Counted from the stretch's first letter, positions 31,857-41,106 are shown. The stretch is 64,000 nucleotides of DNA from Betaproteobacteria bacterium Ga0077526 (GCA_001464765.1 LNDV01000036.1:1-64000), one strand, 5' to 3'. Translations and numbers: made by a program. The notes: generated by a model from the sequence alone, not told the origin.

Positions 31857-34007
31857 ATGCGCATTCCATCGCGCGGGCTCCTCCACGACCACTCCATGAC
31901 TCCGAAGGCATCGCCTCTCCGCTGGGTCCCGCGCTGCGCCTCACTGATGGCTGCCGCGTGGCTGGCATTCGCCTTCCCGGCGTCGACGGCCGCAGAAACC
32001 GCGCGCCCGCCAGCGGCAGCCGGCCGTACCGACCGCGTGGTGCTGAAGTTCGTCAATGCAGACATCGAGGGCGTGGCCCAGGCCATCGGCAACACGCTCG
32101 GCCGCACCTTCGTGCTGGACAGCCGGGTGAAGGGCCGGATCACCGTCCTCACGCCGAAGCCGGTGTCCAAGGCAGCGGCCTACGAGGTCTTCCTGTCGGC
32201 GCTGCGCGTCCAGGGCTTCGCGGCGGTGGAAGAAGACGGGCTCACCAAGATCGTGCCGGAGGCCGAAGCCCGCCAGCATCCCGGACCGACGTTCTCGGAA
32301 GCGCCCGGCGCACGCGGCAGCGCGATGGTGACGCGCATCTTCCGCCTGCAATACGAGTCGGCGGCGCAGCTCGCGACGTTGCTGCGCCCGATGGTGGCCG
32401 GCACGAACAATCTAGTGGCCCACCCCGGCAGCAACAGCCTCGTCATCACCGACTACGCGAGCAACCTCGGAAGGATCGAACAGATCCTCGCCGCGCTCGA
32501 CAAGCCCGGCCAGGATCAGCCTGCCGTGGTGCGCCTGGAAAGCGCGTCGGCCATCGACGTGGCGCTTGTGGTGAACCGGACGCTCGCGGATGGCGCCGCA
32601 CCGGTCGCGGTCACCGGCGCAGCAGGTGCGGCCGGCACGCCGGCGACGACCAGCGATCCCTCGACCCGCCTGACGGCGGTCGCCGATCCCCGCTCGAACA
32701 GCGTTATCCTGCGATCGAGCAGCGCCTCGCGCATCGCCCGGGCGCGGGCGCTCATCGCGGAACTCGACACCCCACCGCGCAACGGGCCGAACATCCGCGT
32801 GATCGCGCTCAAGTTCGCCGACGCCACGAAGATGGCGACCGTGCTGCGCGGCGTCGTGAGCTCTATGCCTGGCATCGCGACAGGCGGGGATCCCGCCGGG
32901 GCCACCGCTACCGCGAGCACGACCGGCACGACAGGGATCGCGCCCGGCGCGAACGTCGGCACCTTCGGGTCGAGCTACGTGGTCCAGGCAGACCCTTCCA
33001 ACAATGCGCTCGTCGTCAACGCGCCCGATGCGGTGTACAACGCGATCCGCGCCGCCGTCGACCAGATGGACACGCGCCGCCCCCAGGTTCTCATCGAGGC
33101 GCTGCTGGTGGAGCTCACCGCCGAGAAGGCGGCGGAGTTCGGCGTGCAGTGGCAGATGCTGGACAGCGTCGCCGGTGGCGGCACGCGAGCTGCAGGCGGC
33201 ACGAACTTCGGCACGCCCGGCGAAGGCCGCAACATCCTCGATGCCGCGCGCAACCTGGGCACGGTCGGACGGGGCATCAACGTGGGCATCGTGAGCGGCA
33301 CCACGGCGATCCCCGGACTCGGCACCATCACCAATCTGAGTCTGCTCGCGCGCGCCCTCGAATCGAATGCGAAGGCGAACATCCTGTCCACGCCCAACAT
33401 CCTCACGCTCGACAACGAGGAAGCCAAGATCGTGATCGGCCAGAACGTGCCGATCGTCACGGGCCAGTACGCGCAGACGGGCGCCGCCGTGACACCGACA
33501 CCCTTCCAGACCATCGAGAGGCGCGACGTCGGCATCACGCTGAAGGTGCGGCCGCTCATCATGCAGGGCGGCAGCGTCCGCCTGCAGCTGTATCAGGAAG
33601 CCTCGACGGTGCAGGACCGCACCAACGCGAGCGGCATCATCACGAACAAGCGCACGATCGAATCGACGGTGCTCGTGGACGACGGCCAGATCATCGCGCT
33701 GGGTGGCCTCATCGAGGACAAGCTCTCGAACGACGTCGATCAAGTCCCCGGACTGGGGTCGCTGCCGATCATCGGCAACCTGTTCCGCTACGAATCGCGC
33801 CGGCGCACGAAGACCAACCTCATGGTGTTCCTGCGTCCGTACATCGTCCGTTCCGCGGAGGCTCTGGATGCCGTCTCCGAGCCGCGTTACGAGGATGCCG
33901 CGAAGCGCATGCGCGAGGGCGATCTCGAGAGCCGCTTCGGCTTGCCGGCCATGGAAGCGCCCCGCATGCCGGAGCGTGCCGCCGAGCCCCGCCACGGCCG
34001 CCAGTGA
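31857..34007 (+). CDS. gspD: Type II secretion system secretin GspD
   Basis: A 716-residue outer-membrane secretin. The signal peptide (LMAAAWLAFAFPASTAAE) is followed by N0 (VVLKFVNADIEGVAQAIGNT), N1 (IFRLQYESAAQLATLLRPMV), N2 and N3 domains. The secretin core contains VLIEALLVELTAEKAAEFGV, ILSTPNILTLDNEEAKIVIG, and VDDGQIIALGGLIEDK. It ends RRRTKTNLMVFLRPYIVR plus a short tail. GAGG lies 4 nt before the ATG at 31857; a second ATG at 31896 is possible. It is 1 bp from gspE. Confidence 0.96.
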   Translation: MRIPSRGLLHDHSMTPKASPLRWVPRCASLMAAAWLAFAFPASTAAETARPPAAAGRTDRVVLKFVNADIEGVAQAIGNTLGRTFVLDSRVKGRITVLTPKPVSKAAAYEVFLSALRVQGFAAVEEDGLTKIVPEAEARQHPGPTFSEAPGARGSAMVTRIFRLQYESAAQLATLLRPMVAGTNNLVAHPGSNSLVITDYASNLGRIEQILAALDKPGQDQPAVVRLESASAIDVALVVNRTLADGAAPVAVTGAAGAAGTPATTSDPSTRLTAVADPRSNSVILRSSSASRIARARALIAELDTPPRNGPNIRVIALKFADATKMATVLRGVVSSMPGIATGGDPAGATATASTTGTTGIAPGANVGTFGSSYVVQADPSNNALVVNAPDAVYNAIRAAVDQMDTRRPQVLIEALLVELTAEKAAEFGVQWQMLDSVAGGGTRAAGGTNFGTPGEGRNILDAARNLGTVGRGINVGIVSGTTAIPGLGTITNLSLLARALESNAKANILSTPNILTLDNEEAKIVIGQNVPIVTGQYAQTGAAVTPTPFQTIERRDVGITLKVRPLIMQGGSVRLQLYQEASTVQDRTNASGIITNKRTIESTVLVDDGQIIALGGLIEDKLSNDVDQVPGLGSLPIIGNLFRYESRRRTKTNLMVFLRPYIVRSAEALDAVSEPRYEDAAKRMREGDLESRFGLPAMEAPRMPERAAEPRHGRQ

Positions 34008-34008
34008 C

Positions 34009-35436
34009 ATGAGCGCCGAGTCGCTGCCCTACGCGTTCGCGCGCGATCACCGCGTGGTCGTCGCCGGCATCGCCGACGGTCACGCGCTGCTCGAGGTGCA
34101 GGAGACCACGCGCGCGGAATCCCTTGCGGAAGCGCGCCGCCACCTCGGGCGGCCGATCCGCGCGCGCGTCGTCGATGCGGAGTCCTTCGCGAAGCGCCTC
34201 GAAAGCACCTACTCGTCGGCCGGCGCCGCGAAGGAATACCGCGATGCCCTCGAAGCGGACCCTTCGCTGGAGGATCTGCTGCAGGAGATTCCTCCGACCC
34301 AGGATCTGCTGGAACGCGACGATCAGGCGCCGGTGATCCGAATGGTGAACGCGCTGCTGTCGCAGGCGTTGCGCGACGGCGCGTCCGACGTGCACCTCGA
34401 GGCTTTCGAACGGCGCTCGGGCGTTCGCTTCCGGCGGGATGGTGTGCTGTTCGATGTGCTGGAGCCACCACGCGCACTGCACGCAGCGCTGGTGTCACGC
34501 ATCAAGATCATGGCGCAGCTCGACATCGCCGAGAAACGTCTGCCGCAGGACGGCCGCATCGGTCTCGATGTCGGCGGACGCAGCGTCGACGTGCGGGTCT
34601 CCACGCTGCCGACGGGCCACGGCGAGCGTGTCGTGCTCCGTCTTCTCGAAAAGGATGCCGCGCGCCTCGACCTCGCCACGCTGGGCATGGACGTCGATAC
34701 GCTCGCGACCTTCGCGGAACTCGTGAACCAGCCCCACGGGCTCGTTCTCGTCACTGGACCGACGGGTTCCGGAAAAACCACGACGCTCTACAGCGCACTG
34801 CGGCGCATCGACACGGCCCGGCGCAACGTGATGACCGTGGAGGACCCCATCGAGTACGACCTCGAGGGCATCGGCCAGACCCAGGTGAACGCGCGCATCG
34901 ACATGACATTCGCGCGGGCGCTCCGCGCGATCCTCCGCCAGGACCCCGACGTGGTCATGGTGGGCGAGATCCGCGATCGCGAAACCGCGGAGACCGCGGT
35001 ACAGGCAAGCCTCACCGGTCATCTCGTCCTCGCGACACTTCACACCAATGACGCGGCAAGCGCCGTCACGCGACTGGGCGACATGGGCGTGGAGCCCTTT
35101 CTCATCGCGTCCAGTCTGCTGGGCGTGCTCGCGCAGCGGCTGGTCCGATGCCTGTGCCCCGCGTGCGCGCCGGACGAGCCGATGCGCGATCCGCTGGCAT
35201 CGCCCGTCGGCTGTGGAGCGTGTCATCTGAGCGGCTACCGCGGCCGGGTCGGCGTATACGAACTCATGCGCGTCGATGCCGAACTGCGGGCGCTCATCCA
35301 CGATCGCGCAGCCGAACACGACCTGCGTTCCCGCGCCACCGCACGGGGCCTGCGGTCCATGCGGCTGGACGGCGAACGGTGGGTGAACACGCGCCGGACC
35401 TCGATGCAGGAACTGATGCGGGCGACCATCGCATGA
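34009..35436 (+). CDS. gspE: Type II secretion system ATPase GspE
   Basis: A 475-residue hexameric cytoplasmic ATPase. An N-terminal domain is followed by PVIRMVNALLSQALRDGASD and VHLE, Walker A GPTGSGKT near 248-255, the Asp box VEDPIEYDLEGIGQTQVN, Walker B (DPDVVMVGEIRDRETAE) and the His box (LATLHTNDA). The zinc-binding tetracysteine CLCPAC...CGAC is present. The ATG at 34009 directly follows the gspD stop; extensions upstream overlap gspD. Confidence 0.97.
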   Translation: MSAESLPYAFARDHRVVVAGIADGHALLEVQETTRAESLAEARRHLGRPIRARVVDAESFAKRLESTYSSAGAAKEYRDALEADPSLEDLLQEIPPTQDLLERDDQAPVIRMVNALLSQALRDGASDVHLEAFERRSGVRFRRDGVLFDVLEPPRALHAALVSRIKIMAQLDIAEKRLPQDGRIGLDVGGRSVDVRVSTLPTGHGERVVLRLLEKDAARLDLATLGMDVDTLATFAELVNQPHGLVLVTGPTGSGKTTTLYSALRRIDTARRNVMTVEDPIEYDLEGIGQTQVNARIDMTFARALRAILRQDPDVVMVGEIRDRETAETAVQASLTGHLVLATLHTNDAASAVTRLGDMGVEPFLIASSLLGVLAQRLVRCLCPACAPDEPMRDPLASPVGCGACHLSGYRGRVGVYELMRVDAELRALIHDRAAEHDLRSRATARGLRSMRLDGERWVNTRRTSMQELMRATIA

Positions 35437-35480
35437 ACGCCCTCCTGCACGCCGGCCGCGGGAAACCAGGAGCCCGCTGA

Positions 35481-36689
35481 ATGGGCGCGTTCCGGTTCGA
35501 AGCGGTCGATCCCCGTGGCGGCACCGAACGCGGCGTGCTGCAGGCCGACAGCGCCAAGCTCGCTCGTGGAGCGCTTCGGGCCCGCGGACTGGCGCCGGTG
35601 GTCGTCGAGGAAATGGGCGACGACCGCTCGGACAGCCTGCGCGCGTCGCGGCGCGCCCTGCCGGCATCGGAGATCGCACTCCTCACCCGACAACTTGCGG
35701 TGCTGCTCGAAGCGGCGGTGCCGGTCGAGCAGGCGCTGTCCGCGCTGCTGGAACAGCTGGAGCATGCGCGAACCCGAGAAGTCATCGCGCAGGTACGTGC
35801 GGCCGTGCTCGAAGGACGCTCGCTCGAAAAGGCTCTTGAGCCGTTTCCGCAGAGCTTCCCGGACGTTTACCGCGCTCTCGTCGCCGCCGGGGAGGAGTCC
35901 GGTGAACTCGGGCCGGTGCTGGAGCGCCTCGCAGACCATCTGGAGACCCGACAGGCGCTACGGTCGAAACTTCTCGGGGCATTCCTCTACCCCGCCGTGT
36001 TGTCCGTGGTCGCCGTCGCCGCCATCGTGCTGGTCATGATCTACGTGGTTCCGCAGGTCACGCGGGTATTCGAAGGCGCACATCAGCAGTTGCCGTGGAT
36101 CACCCGGATACTGATCGGCGCCAGCGAACTTCTCCGGGACTACGGCCTCACCCTGATCGCGATCGCGGGATCGGGTGTCTGGCTGGCCCGACGCCGCCTC
36201 GCCATTCCCGAAGTTCGGCGGCGCTGGGACGAGAGACTCCTGCGCGCTCCACTCTTCGGAAGGATCCTCGTCACCGCCGACATCGCGCGCTTCTCCGCCG
36301 CGCTGTCGATCCTCGCCGGCGGCGGCGTCCCGATGCTTCGTGCCCTGCGCGCGGCGCGCGCCGCTGTCGCGAGCCCGACCCTCGGTGCCGCAATCGAAAA
36401 AGCCACACGGCAAGTGCAGGAAGGGGCGGCGTTGAGTCGCGCCCTGGCTGCACAGAAATGCTTCCCGCCCCTGTTCCTGCAACTGGTCGCCAGCGGCGAG
36501 GCCACCGGGCGACTGCCCGCCCTCCTCGACCGTGCCGCCCGCCAGCAACGGCTCGAACTCGATCGGCGAGTAGGGATTCTCGCCGCGCTTCTGGAGCCTG
36601 CTCTCATCCTTACGATGGGTGTCGCGATACTTTGCATCGTCGTCGCGATCTTCCTGCCGATGATCGAGGCCAATTCGCTGATCCGCTGA
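35481..36689 (+). CDS. gspF: Type II secretion inner-membrane protein GspF
   Basis: A 402-residue polytopic platform protein. The N-terminal cytoplasmic domain has LLTRQLAVLLEAAVPVEQAL, and the first half ends in VVAVAAIVLVMIYVVPQVTR. The second T2SSF repeat starts FSAALSILAGGGVPMLRALR, with the last helix LILTMGVAILCIVVAIFLPM. It is 44 bp after gspE. No pseudopilin, gspL or gspM genes follow, so the locus is incomplete here. Confidence 0.95.
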   Translation: MGAFRFEAVDPRGGTERGVLQADSAKLARGALRARGLAPVVVEEMGDDRSDSLRASRRALPASEIALLTRQLAVLLEAAVPVEQALSALLEQLEHARTREVIAQVRAAVLEGRSLEKALEPFPQSFPDVYRALVAAGEESGELGPVLERLADHLETRQALRSKLLGAFLYPAVLSVVAVAAIVLVMIYVVPQVTRVFEGAHQQLPWITRILIGASELLRDYGLTLIAIAGSGVWLARRRLAIPEVRRRWDERLLRAPLFGRILVTADIARFSAALSILAGGGVPMLRALRAARAAVASPTLGAAIEKATRQVQEGAALSRALAAQKCFPPLFLQLVASGEATGRLPALLDRAARQQRLELDRRVGILAALLEPALILTMGVAILCIVVAIFLPMIEANSLIR

Positions 36690-36798
36690 TCTCCCGTCTG
36701 AGGTATCGTCTGACGCGGCTTGCAGCCCCCCCGGGGCGCGAATCATGCTTCCTCAGCGGAACCGGCCCCGGCCGGACAAAAAATAGTCGGAGACCTCG

Positions 36799-39381
36799 AT
36801 GGAACAGGCTTGGAGCGGGCGGCTGGTGGCTGCCGCATTGTTGGGTACCGTGCTCACCGGATGTGGCGGCGGCGGGGGTGGCGGTGGTGGCGGCGCAGTG
36901 GCGCCGGCTGGCGGACTAATCCGTCCGAACGAAGGCACGCCGGTCTCGGCAGCAGCCCTGACGACCCCTCAGATCACTGCAAATACCAACGCCGATATCG
37001 TGGACACGCTGGTGGCCGCGCTGGCGTTTCCTCTCTATCCGCTTCGGTCGACCGCAGTCGCCGAGGGCGTACGCTCCCAGGCGGCCAACGGCGCGGTCAC
37101 GATGACCTACCGCAGCACCACCGGCCCCCGCAGTTTCACCTTCGCGCCGAACGAGTTCACCAGTTCCGATGCCGAGGGCTTCATCGCCGAGAAGGGCACG
37201 ACGACGCTCTACTCCGAGTTCTGGGCGGATGCGACACAGGCCTGGCGACTCAACTACTCCCGCCTCGGCACGTTCTTCTATGAGGATGCCAGCAACTCGC
37301 AGGTGTCGCTGTTCTACTACGGTGCCGAGACGCCCACCGCCCAGATGCCCGTCAGTGCCGCACCCAATCTCGGCACGGCCCAGTACGACGGCAAGACCTC
37401 GGGCTATGTGTTCGGCGCGAACCCCGGCACGCTGTCCGGCGATGTCCGCCTCCTCGTCAATTTCGCCACCGACCGATTCACCGGCGTCTTCACGAATCTG
37501 ACGACGGAACCGGCGACCGGCCCCTCACAGCCGCTCGGCGTGAGCTTCGTCGTCGACACCACCAACGATGACGCCCGGGTAACGCGCGAAGCCATCGGTG
37601 CACGCATCGCCGGCAGCATCGCCGCGGTGAACGACACGACCAACGCGCGGATCAGCTGCTGCGGCAACGTGGTGGGCCGCTTCTTCGGCCCCGCCGCCAA
37701 CGAACTCTCGGGCGGCTGGCTCTACGACGTGAACGATCTGTCGATCCGCGCAGTTTTCGGCACCACGCGGGACGTCAGCCAGAATCTCAACCCCGGCGCC
37801 ATCTTCGCGACAAGCGCTGCTCAGCGTGTGGGCTCCGCACCCGACACGTCATTCCCGATGTACTCGCTGAACGCCATCGATGGCATCCGGCGCCAGAATG
37901 CGTCCGGCCTTGCACTCACCTACAGCGACGCGGGCTTCCCCGTGAATCTCGCGTTCAGCAACGCCAACATCTCGAGCGCCGGCGGCATCACCACCGCGAC
38001 GACCACGGGCGCCACGTGGCGCGAGATCACCCAGGTGGACAGCACCAACGGTGCCCTCGCGTACGCGCGGTTCGGACACCTCAACGCCACTGCCGCCACC
38101 TCCCCGAAGGATCGCTTCTACACCTTCGGTTATGAAACGCCGGTCGCGTCGATCCCGACACTCGGCAGTGCGGAGTACTACGGCCAGACGATCGGCACGC
38201 TCACGAACGGCACGACCGTCGAAGCGCTTGCAGGACTCGTCAATCTGTCGGTCAATTTCGTGGAAGGCAGCGTCGCCGGCCGAATCTCGACGCTCACCGT
38301 GACCGACGCCGGCGGCGCCATCCGGCCCTTCGGACATGTCGCAATGATCGACGGCGAGCTGTTCGAAGCCAACGGCAACGGGTCGCACTTCACGGCTGCG
38401 CTGAACCGCACGACGCAGAACGGGCGACTCACCGGTCGCTTCTACGGCCCCGCGCTGGAGGAAGTCGCCGGCGCCTGGACCATGACCGTCACGGACGGCA
38501 CCGCGGAAGGCGTCTTCGGCGCCCGCACCGGCGCAGCCACCCACCCGTCCGGGGCGCCCGCCCTCGCGCCGTGGGTGAACAGCACCGGCACGTCGTTCCT
38601 GTCGACGGACACCCTGGTCGTGGCGACGTTCGCGAATACCAATGCCGTGCCGACGTTCACACTCCCGACCACCACCTCGACCACGCTGCGGCCCCTCGCC
38701 GACGGCGGCATCACCTGGACCAACGGTGCCCTCCAGGCTTCACTTCCAGGCGATGCCTTCGATACGAGAACGGTCCCGTTCACGACGAATCATCCGAACA
38801 CGCAGATCCGCCAGGTGGCCGACGAGGATGACTTCGCCATGACCATGGGGGGTGCCGGCTTCCTGTCGTACGCACGCTTCGGCTACTGGGAGGACAGCAC
38901 AGCGGATCGCCTCCAGCCTCGCATCGGCTTCTTCGCCAGCGGCCGCGAGACGCCCGCCGGCTCGATGCCGACCTCGGGTACCGCGACCTTCGTGGGTTCC
39001 AGCGCCGGTCTGGCCCTGACGCCGGACGGCTACGCGCGGATCGACGGCGCCCTCACGCTACGTGCCAACTTCGGCCTGCGCACGGTCGACGGCGAGATCA
39101 CGGGGATGCGTGCGGAATTCCTCGCGAGAACCAATCCGAGTGCTCCGGCGCCGACGCTGCCCTTCGCGATGGTGCAGTTGTACGCCGGCACGATCGTCGG
39201 CAATGGCTTCACAGGGTCAGCGGGTGCTCTGTCGCCCGGCAATGCCGCCCTCGCGAGCGGCACGATGGACGGCCGATTCTTCGGCCCGCAGGCTCAGGAA
39301 GTCGGCGGTCGCTGGGAAGTCCGCTCCCCCGATGCCACGGGGACGATCCAGGCCTGGGGTTCCTTCGGCGGGGTGCGCTGA
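36799..39381 (+). CDS. Lipoprotein with three TbpB-like beta-barrel repeats
   Basis: An 860-residue protein. The lipobox is GTVLTGC (Cys about 22) followed by ten glycines. Three similar units of about 250-280 residues follow, each closing with the TbpB/HpuA-type barrel signature: GRFFGPAANELSGGW, GRFYGPALEEVAGAW and GRFFGPQAQEVGGRW (DNA near 37675, 38435 and 39271). Each unit also has a GxxTP segment (YGAETPTAQMP, YETPVASIP, GRETPAGSMP). Such domains sit on surface lipoproteins that bind host or metal ligands. Here the likely location is the outer membrane; the ligand is unknown. It lies 109 bp after gspF. Confidence 0.8.
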   Translation: MEQAWSGRLVAAALLGTVLTGCGGGGGGGGGGAVAPAGGLIRPNEGTPVSAAALTTPQITANTNADIVDTLVAALAFPLYPLRSTAVAEGVRSQAANGAVTMTYRSTTGPRSFTFAPNEFTSSDAEGFIAEKGTTTLYSEFWADATQAWRLNYSRLGTFFYEDASNSQVSLFYYGAETPTAQMPVSAAPNLGTAQYDGKTSGYVFGANPGTLSGDVRLLVNFATDRFTGVFTNLTTEPATGPSQPLGVSFVVDTTNDDARVTREAIGARIAGSIAAVNDTTNARISCCGNVVGRFFGPAANELSGGWLYDVNDLSIRAVFGTTRDVSQNLNPGAIFATSAAQRVGSAPDTSFPMYSLNAIDGIRRQNASGLALTYSDAGFPVNLAFSNANISSAGGITTATTTGATWREITQVDSTNGALAYARFGHLNATAATSPKDRFYTFGYETPVASIPTLGSAEYYGQTIGTLTNGTTVEALAGLVNLSVNFVEGSVAGRISTLTVTDAGGAIRPFGHVAMIDGELFEANGNGSHFTAALNRTTQNGRLTGRFYGPALEEVAGAWTMTVTDGTAEGVFGARTGAATHPSGAPALAPWVNSTGTSFLSTDTLVVATFANTNAVPTFTLPTTTSTTLRPLADGGITWTNGALQASLPGDAFDTRTVPFTTNHPNTQIRQVADEDDFAMTMGGAGFLSYARFGYWEDSTADRLQPRIGFFASGRETPAGSMPTSGTATFVGSSAGLALTPDGYARIDGALTLRANFGLRTVDGEITGMRAEFLARTNPSAPAPTLPFAMVQLYAGTIVGNGFTGSAGALSPGNAALASGTMDGRFFGPQAQEVGGRWEVRSPDATGTIQAWGSFGGVR

Positions 39382-39391
39382 GGACTGCCGC

Positions 39392-40108
39392 TCAGTAGCG
39401 TCGCTGGCTGCCGTACGACTCGTCGAAGAGCGAGAACGGCGTGGTCCGGCCGACGAGATTCTCCAGCAGCATGAGTTCCAGATCGGAGTGATTGACGAAA
39501 GGCGCCGGAATGATCCGGCGCTTTTCCTTTGGGCCCAGCACATAGCGCGGTGCGTCGTGGTGGGTCGAGACGATGGCTTCCTGCACCGCCGGATCGTCGG
39601 CCGTCGCGACGTCAGTGGCCCCGTAACAGACACACACGTAGCTGCGTTCGGGTTCGGCTTCGAGATAGAGGCCGGTCCCGCGGATGCCGATCGTGGCGGT
39701 CCCTGTCTCCACCCTCTTGCGGCCCGTTCCGAACACTGACAGCAGCGCCCCGGTCGTGAGCCGGAGCAGCGACACCAGCGTGGAGCTCGTGCCCGACATC
39801 TGCATGCGGCTCCGCTCGCGGAGCAGGAAGGCGTCCGCTCCCACCACGAAGCTCACCGTGCCACCGGAACCCGTCTCGACCAGGGCACCGGACCCTATCG
39901 GGGTGGTGAGGGTGGCAGGCCGGCCGTTCACCATGACGGGACCGCGAAGTTCGTAGATCGATCGGCCTGCGGGAAGCGGCCCCGGGACCTGCCCCAGTGG
40001 CTGAGCCCGCACGGCGCCCAGCGGGGCCGAGCCAAGCACGCCGGCCGCCAGCGCCCTCAGGACGAGTTCACGCCGGGCTCGTTCGACTCGACTCTCTTTC
40101 TCGCTCAT
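39392..40108 (-). CDS. FecR-domain protein with Tat-like signal
   Basis: A 238-residue protein. The N-terminal RRELVLRALAAGVLGSAPLG resembles a twin-arginine signal. The FecR/LPS-assembly beta domain contains VETGSGGTVSFVVGADAFLL and TATIGIRGTGLYLEAEPERS. CVCYG could form a disulfide or bind a ligand. There is no cytoplasmic anti-sigma part, so it is a periplasmic FecR-like module rather than a sigma regulator. It is divergent from the outer-membrane protein gene at 40174 and convergent with the TbpB-like lipoprotein gene. Confidence 0.75.
   Translation of the reverse strand: MSEKESRVERARRELVLRALAAGVLGSAPLGAVRAQPLGQVPGPLPAGRSIYELRGPVMVNGRPATLTTPIGSGALVETGSGGTVSFVVGADAFLLRERSRMQMSGTSSTLVSLLRLTTGALLSVFGTGRKRVETGTATIGIRGTGLYLEAEPERSYVCVCYGATDVATADDPAVQEAIVSTHHDAPRYVLGPKEKRRIIPAPFVNHSDLELMLLENLVGRTTPFSLFDESYGSQRRY
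39502..39530 (+). terminator. Intrinsic terminator inside the fecR-like gene
   Basis: An 8-bp GC stem (GCGCCGGA/TCCGGCGC) with loop ATGA is followed by TTTTCCTTT on the plus strand. It is 120 bp past the stop of the TbpB-like lipoprotein gene and lies within the coding sequence of the convergent FecR-domain gene. Confidence 0.7.
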
Positions 40109-40173
40109 GACCCCTTCCCTTTGGCATACTGAAGGCTCTCATTATGTCCGCCGATATGCGAAAGGGGTAGACG

Positions 40174-41091
40174 ATGAAGCACTCCGCGGCCTTCGCGTCC
40201 GCCGCCGTCGCGTCCTGGCTGGCCGCGACCGTCGCGCTCGCCACGCCAGCGGCATTTGCCGCCGACACCCGCTTCGGCGCCGAGGTCGGTGTGCAGCACG
40301 AGAACAACGTCAATCGCGGCGTGGCCGGGCAGGAACGCTCGGACCAGTCGCTCAACGTGGAAGGCTACGCCGCGCGCAGCATCCAGACTGGATCCCGCAG
40401 CGGCTTCGTCACCCGCTTCGCGCTGCGCGGGACCGGCTACCGCGAGTTCAGCGACATCAGCCATGTCGCTGCAGCCGCGCGCTTCAACTGGCGCTTCCAG
40501 CCGGACCCGAGAGTCACCGGCGTGTGGTTCGACGTCTTCGGCACTGCGGAGCTCCGGCAGCACGCCGACAGCGATCTTCGGGACGGGCAACTGCTGTCCC
40601 TGGGAATCGGCACCGGCAAGTACTTCACCGATGCCTTGCGACTGGCTGCCAATGTCAGCCATGAGCGGCGCTTCGCGCGCCAGGGGACGCTCTACGATCT
40701 GTCCAACACCCGGGTCGCCGGCACGGTCGACCTGCGGCTGTCGCCGGCGGCGACCGTGTACGGGAGCGCGGCGTGGATCGGCGGGGATCAGGTGTTCACC
40801 TACGGCAGCTACGGCAGCAGCGGGCCCGGGCCGTATGCCTACGCGTACAACGGCCGCACCGACTGGTACAGCGCCGCCGCGTGGGATCCCGCATTCCGTG
40901 ACGGCGGCACCCGCTTTACCGCCTATCGGGCTGAGGCTTCCACGACCGTTCTGGAAATCGGGCTCAACTATGCGTTCACCGGTCAGCAGGCGCTCGATGT
41001 GAGCCTGTCCCGCTTCGATGCACGCGCGAAGAACGGCCCGTCTTATGAAGGCATCGCACTCCGCGCGGCCTACATGGTCCGGTTCCGCTGA
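40174..41091 (+). CDS. Outer-membrane beta-barrel protein, unknown function
   Basis: A 305-residue protein with a signal peptide (about 1-29, ending AAFAAD). The mature part alternates hydrophobic and polar residues with frequent aromatic residues (SGFVTRFALRGTGYREFSD, LRLAANVSHERRFARQG). It ends in ALRAAYMVRFR, a C-terminal strand close to the outer-membrane insertion signal (final aromatic and Arg). AAGGGG precedes the ATG by 7 nt. The 65-bp divergent spacer holds a GG-N10-GC pair at 40123-40136, a weak sigma-54-like match. Confidence 0.7.
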   Translation: MKHSAAFASAAVASWLAATVALATPAAFAADTRFGAEVGVQHENNVNRGVAGQERSDQSLNVEGYAARSIQTGSRSGFVTRFALRGTGYREFSDISHVAAAARFNWRFQPDPRVTGVWFDVFGTAELRQHADSDLRDGQLLSLGIGTGKYFTDALRLAANVSHERRFARQGTLYDLSNTRVAGTVDLRLSPAATVYGSAAWIGGDQVFTYGSYGSSGPGPYAYAYNGRTDWYSAAAWDPAFRDGGTRFTAYRAEASTTVLEIGLNYAFTGQQALDVSLSRFDARAKNGPSYEGIALRAAYMVRFR

Positions 41092-41106
41092 CTGGGCGCC
41101 CGTCAG
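41088..41106. other. Palindromic hairpin over two convergent stop codons
   Basis: CTGAC-T-GGGCGCCC-GTCAG forms a hairpin that contains the stop codons of both the outer-membrane protein gene (plus) and the CMD-family gene (minus). There is no T-tract on either side, so termination would be inefficient if it occurs. Confidence 0.4.

Noticed and set aside
36880..36900. Poly-glycine tract in the TbpB-like lipoprotein as a phase-variable repeat
   Set aside because: The codons are mixed GGC/GGT/GGG without a homopolymer or perfect short repeat long enough to slip readily.
40121..40148. Sigma-70 promoter TTGGCA-N16-TATGTC before the outer-membrane protein gene
   Set aside because: Only about half of each box matches. 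A competing GG-N10-GC pair is equally weak, so neither is listed as a feature.
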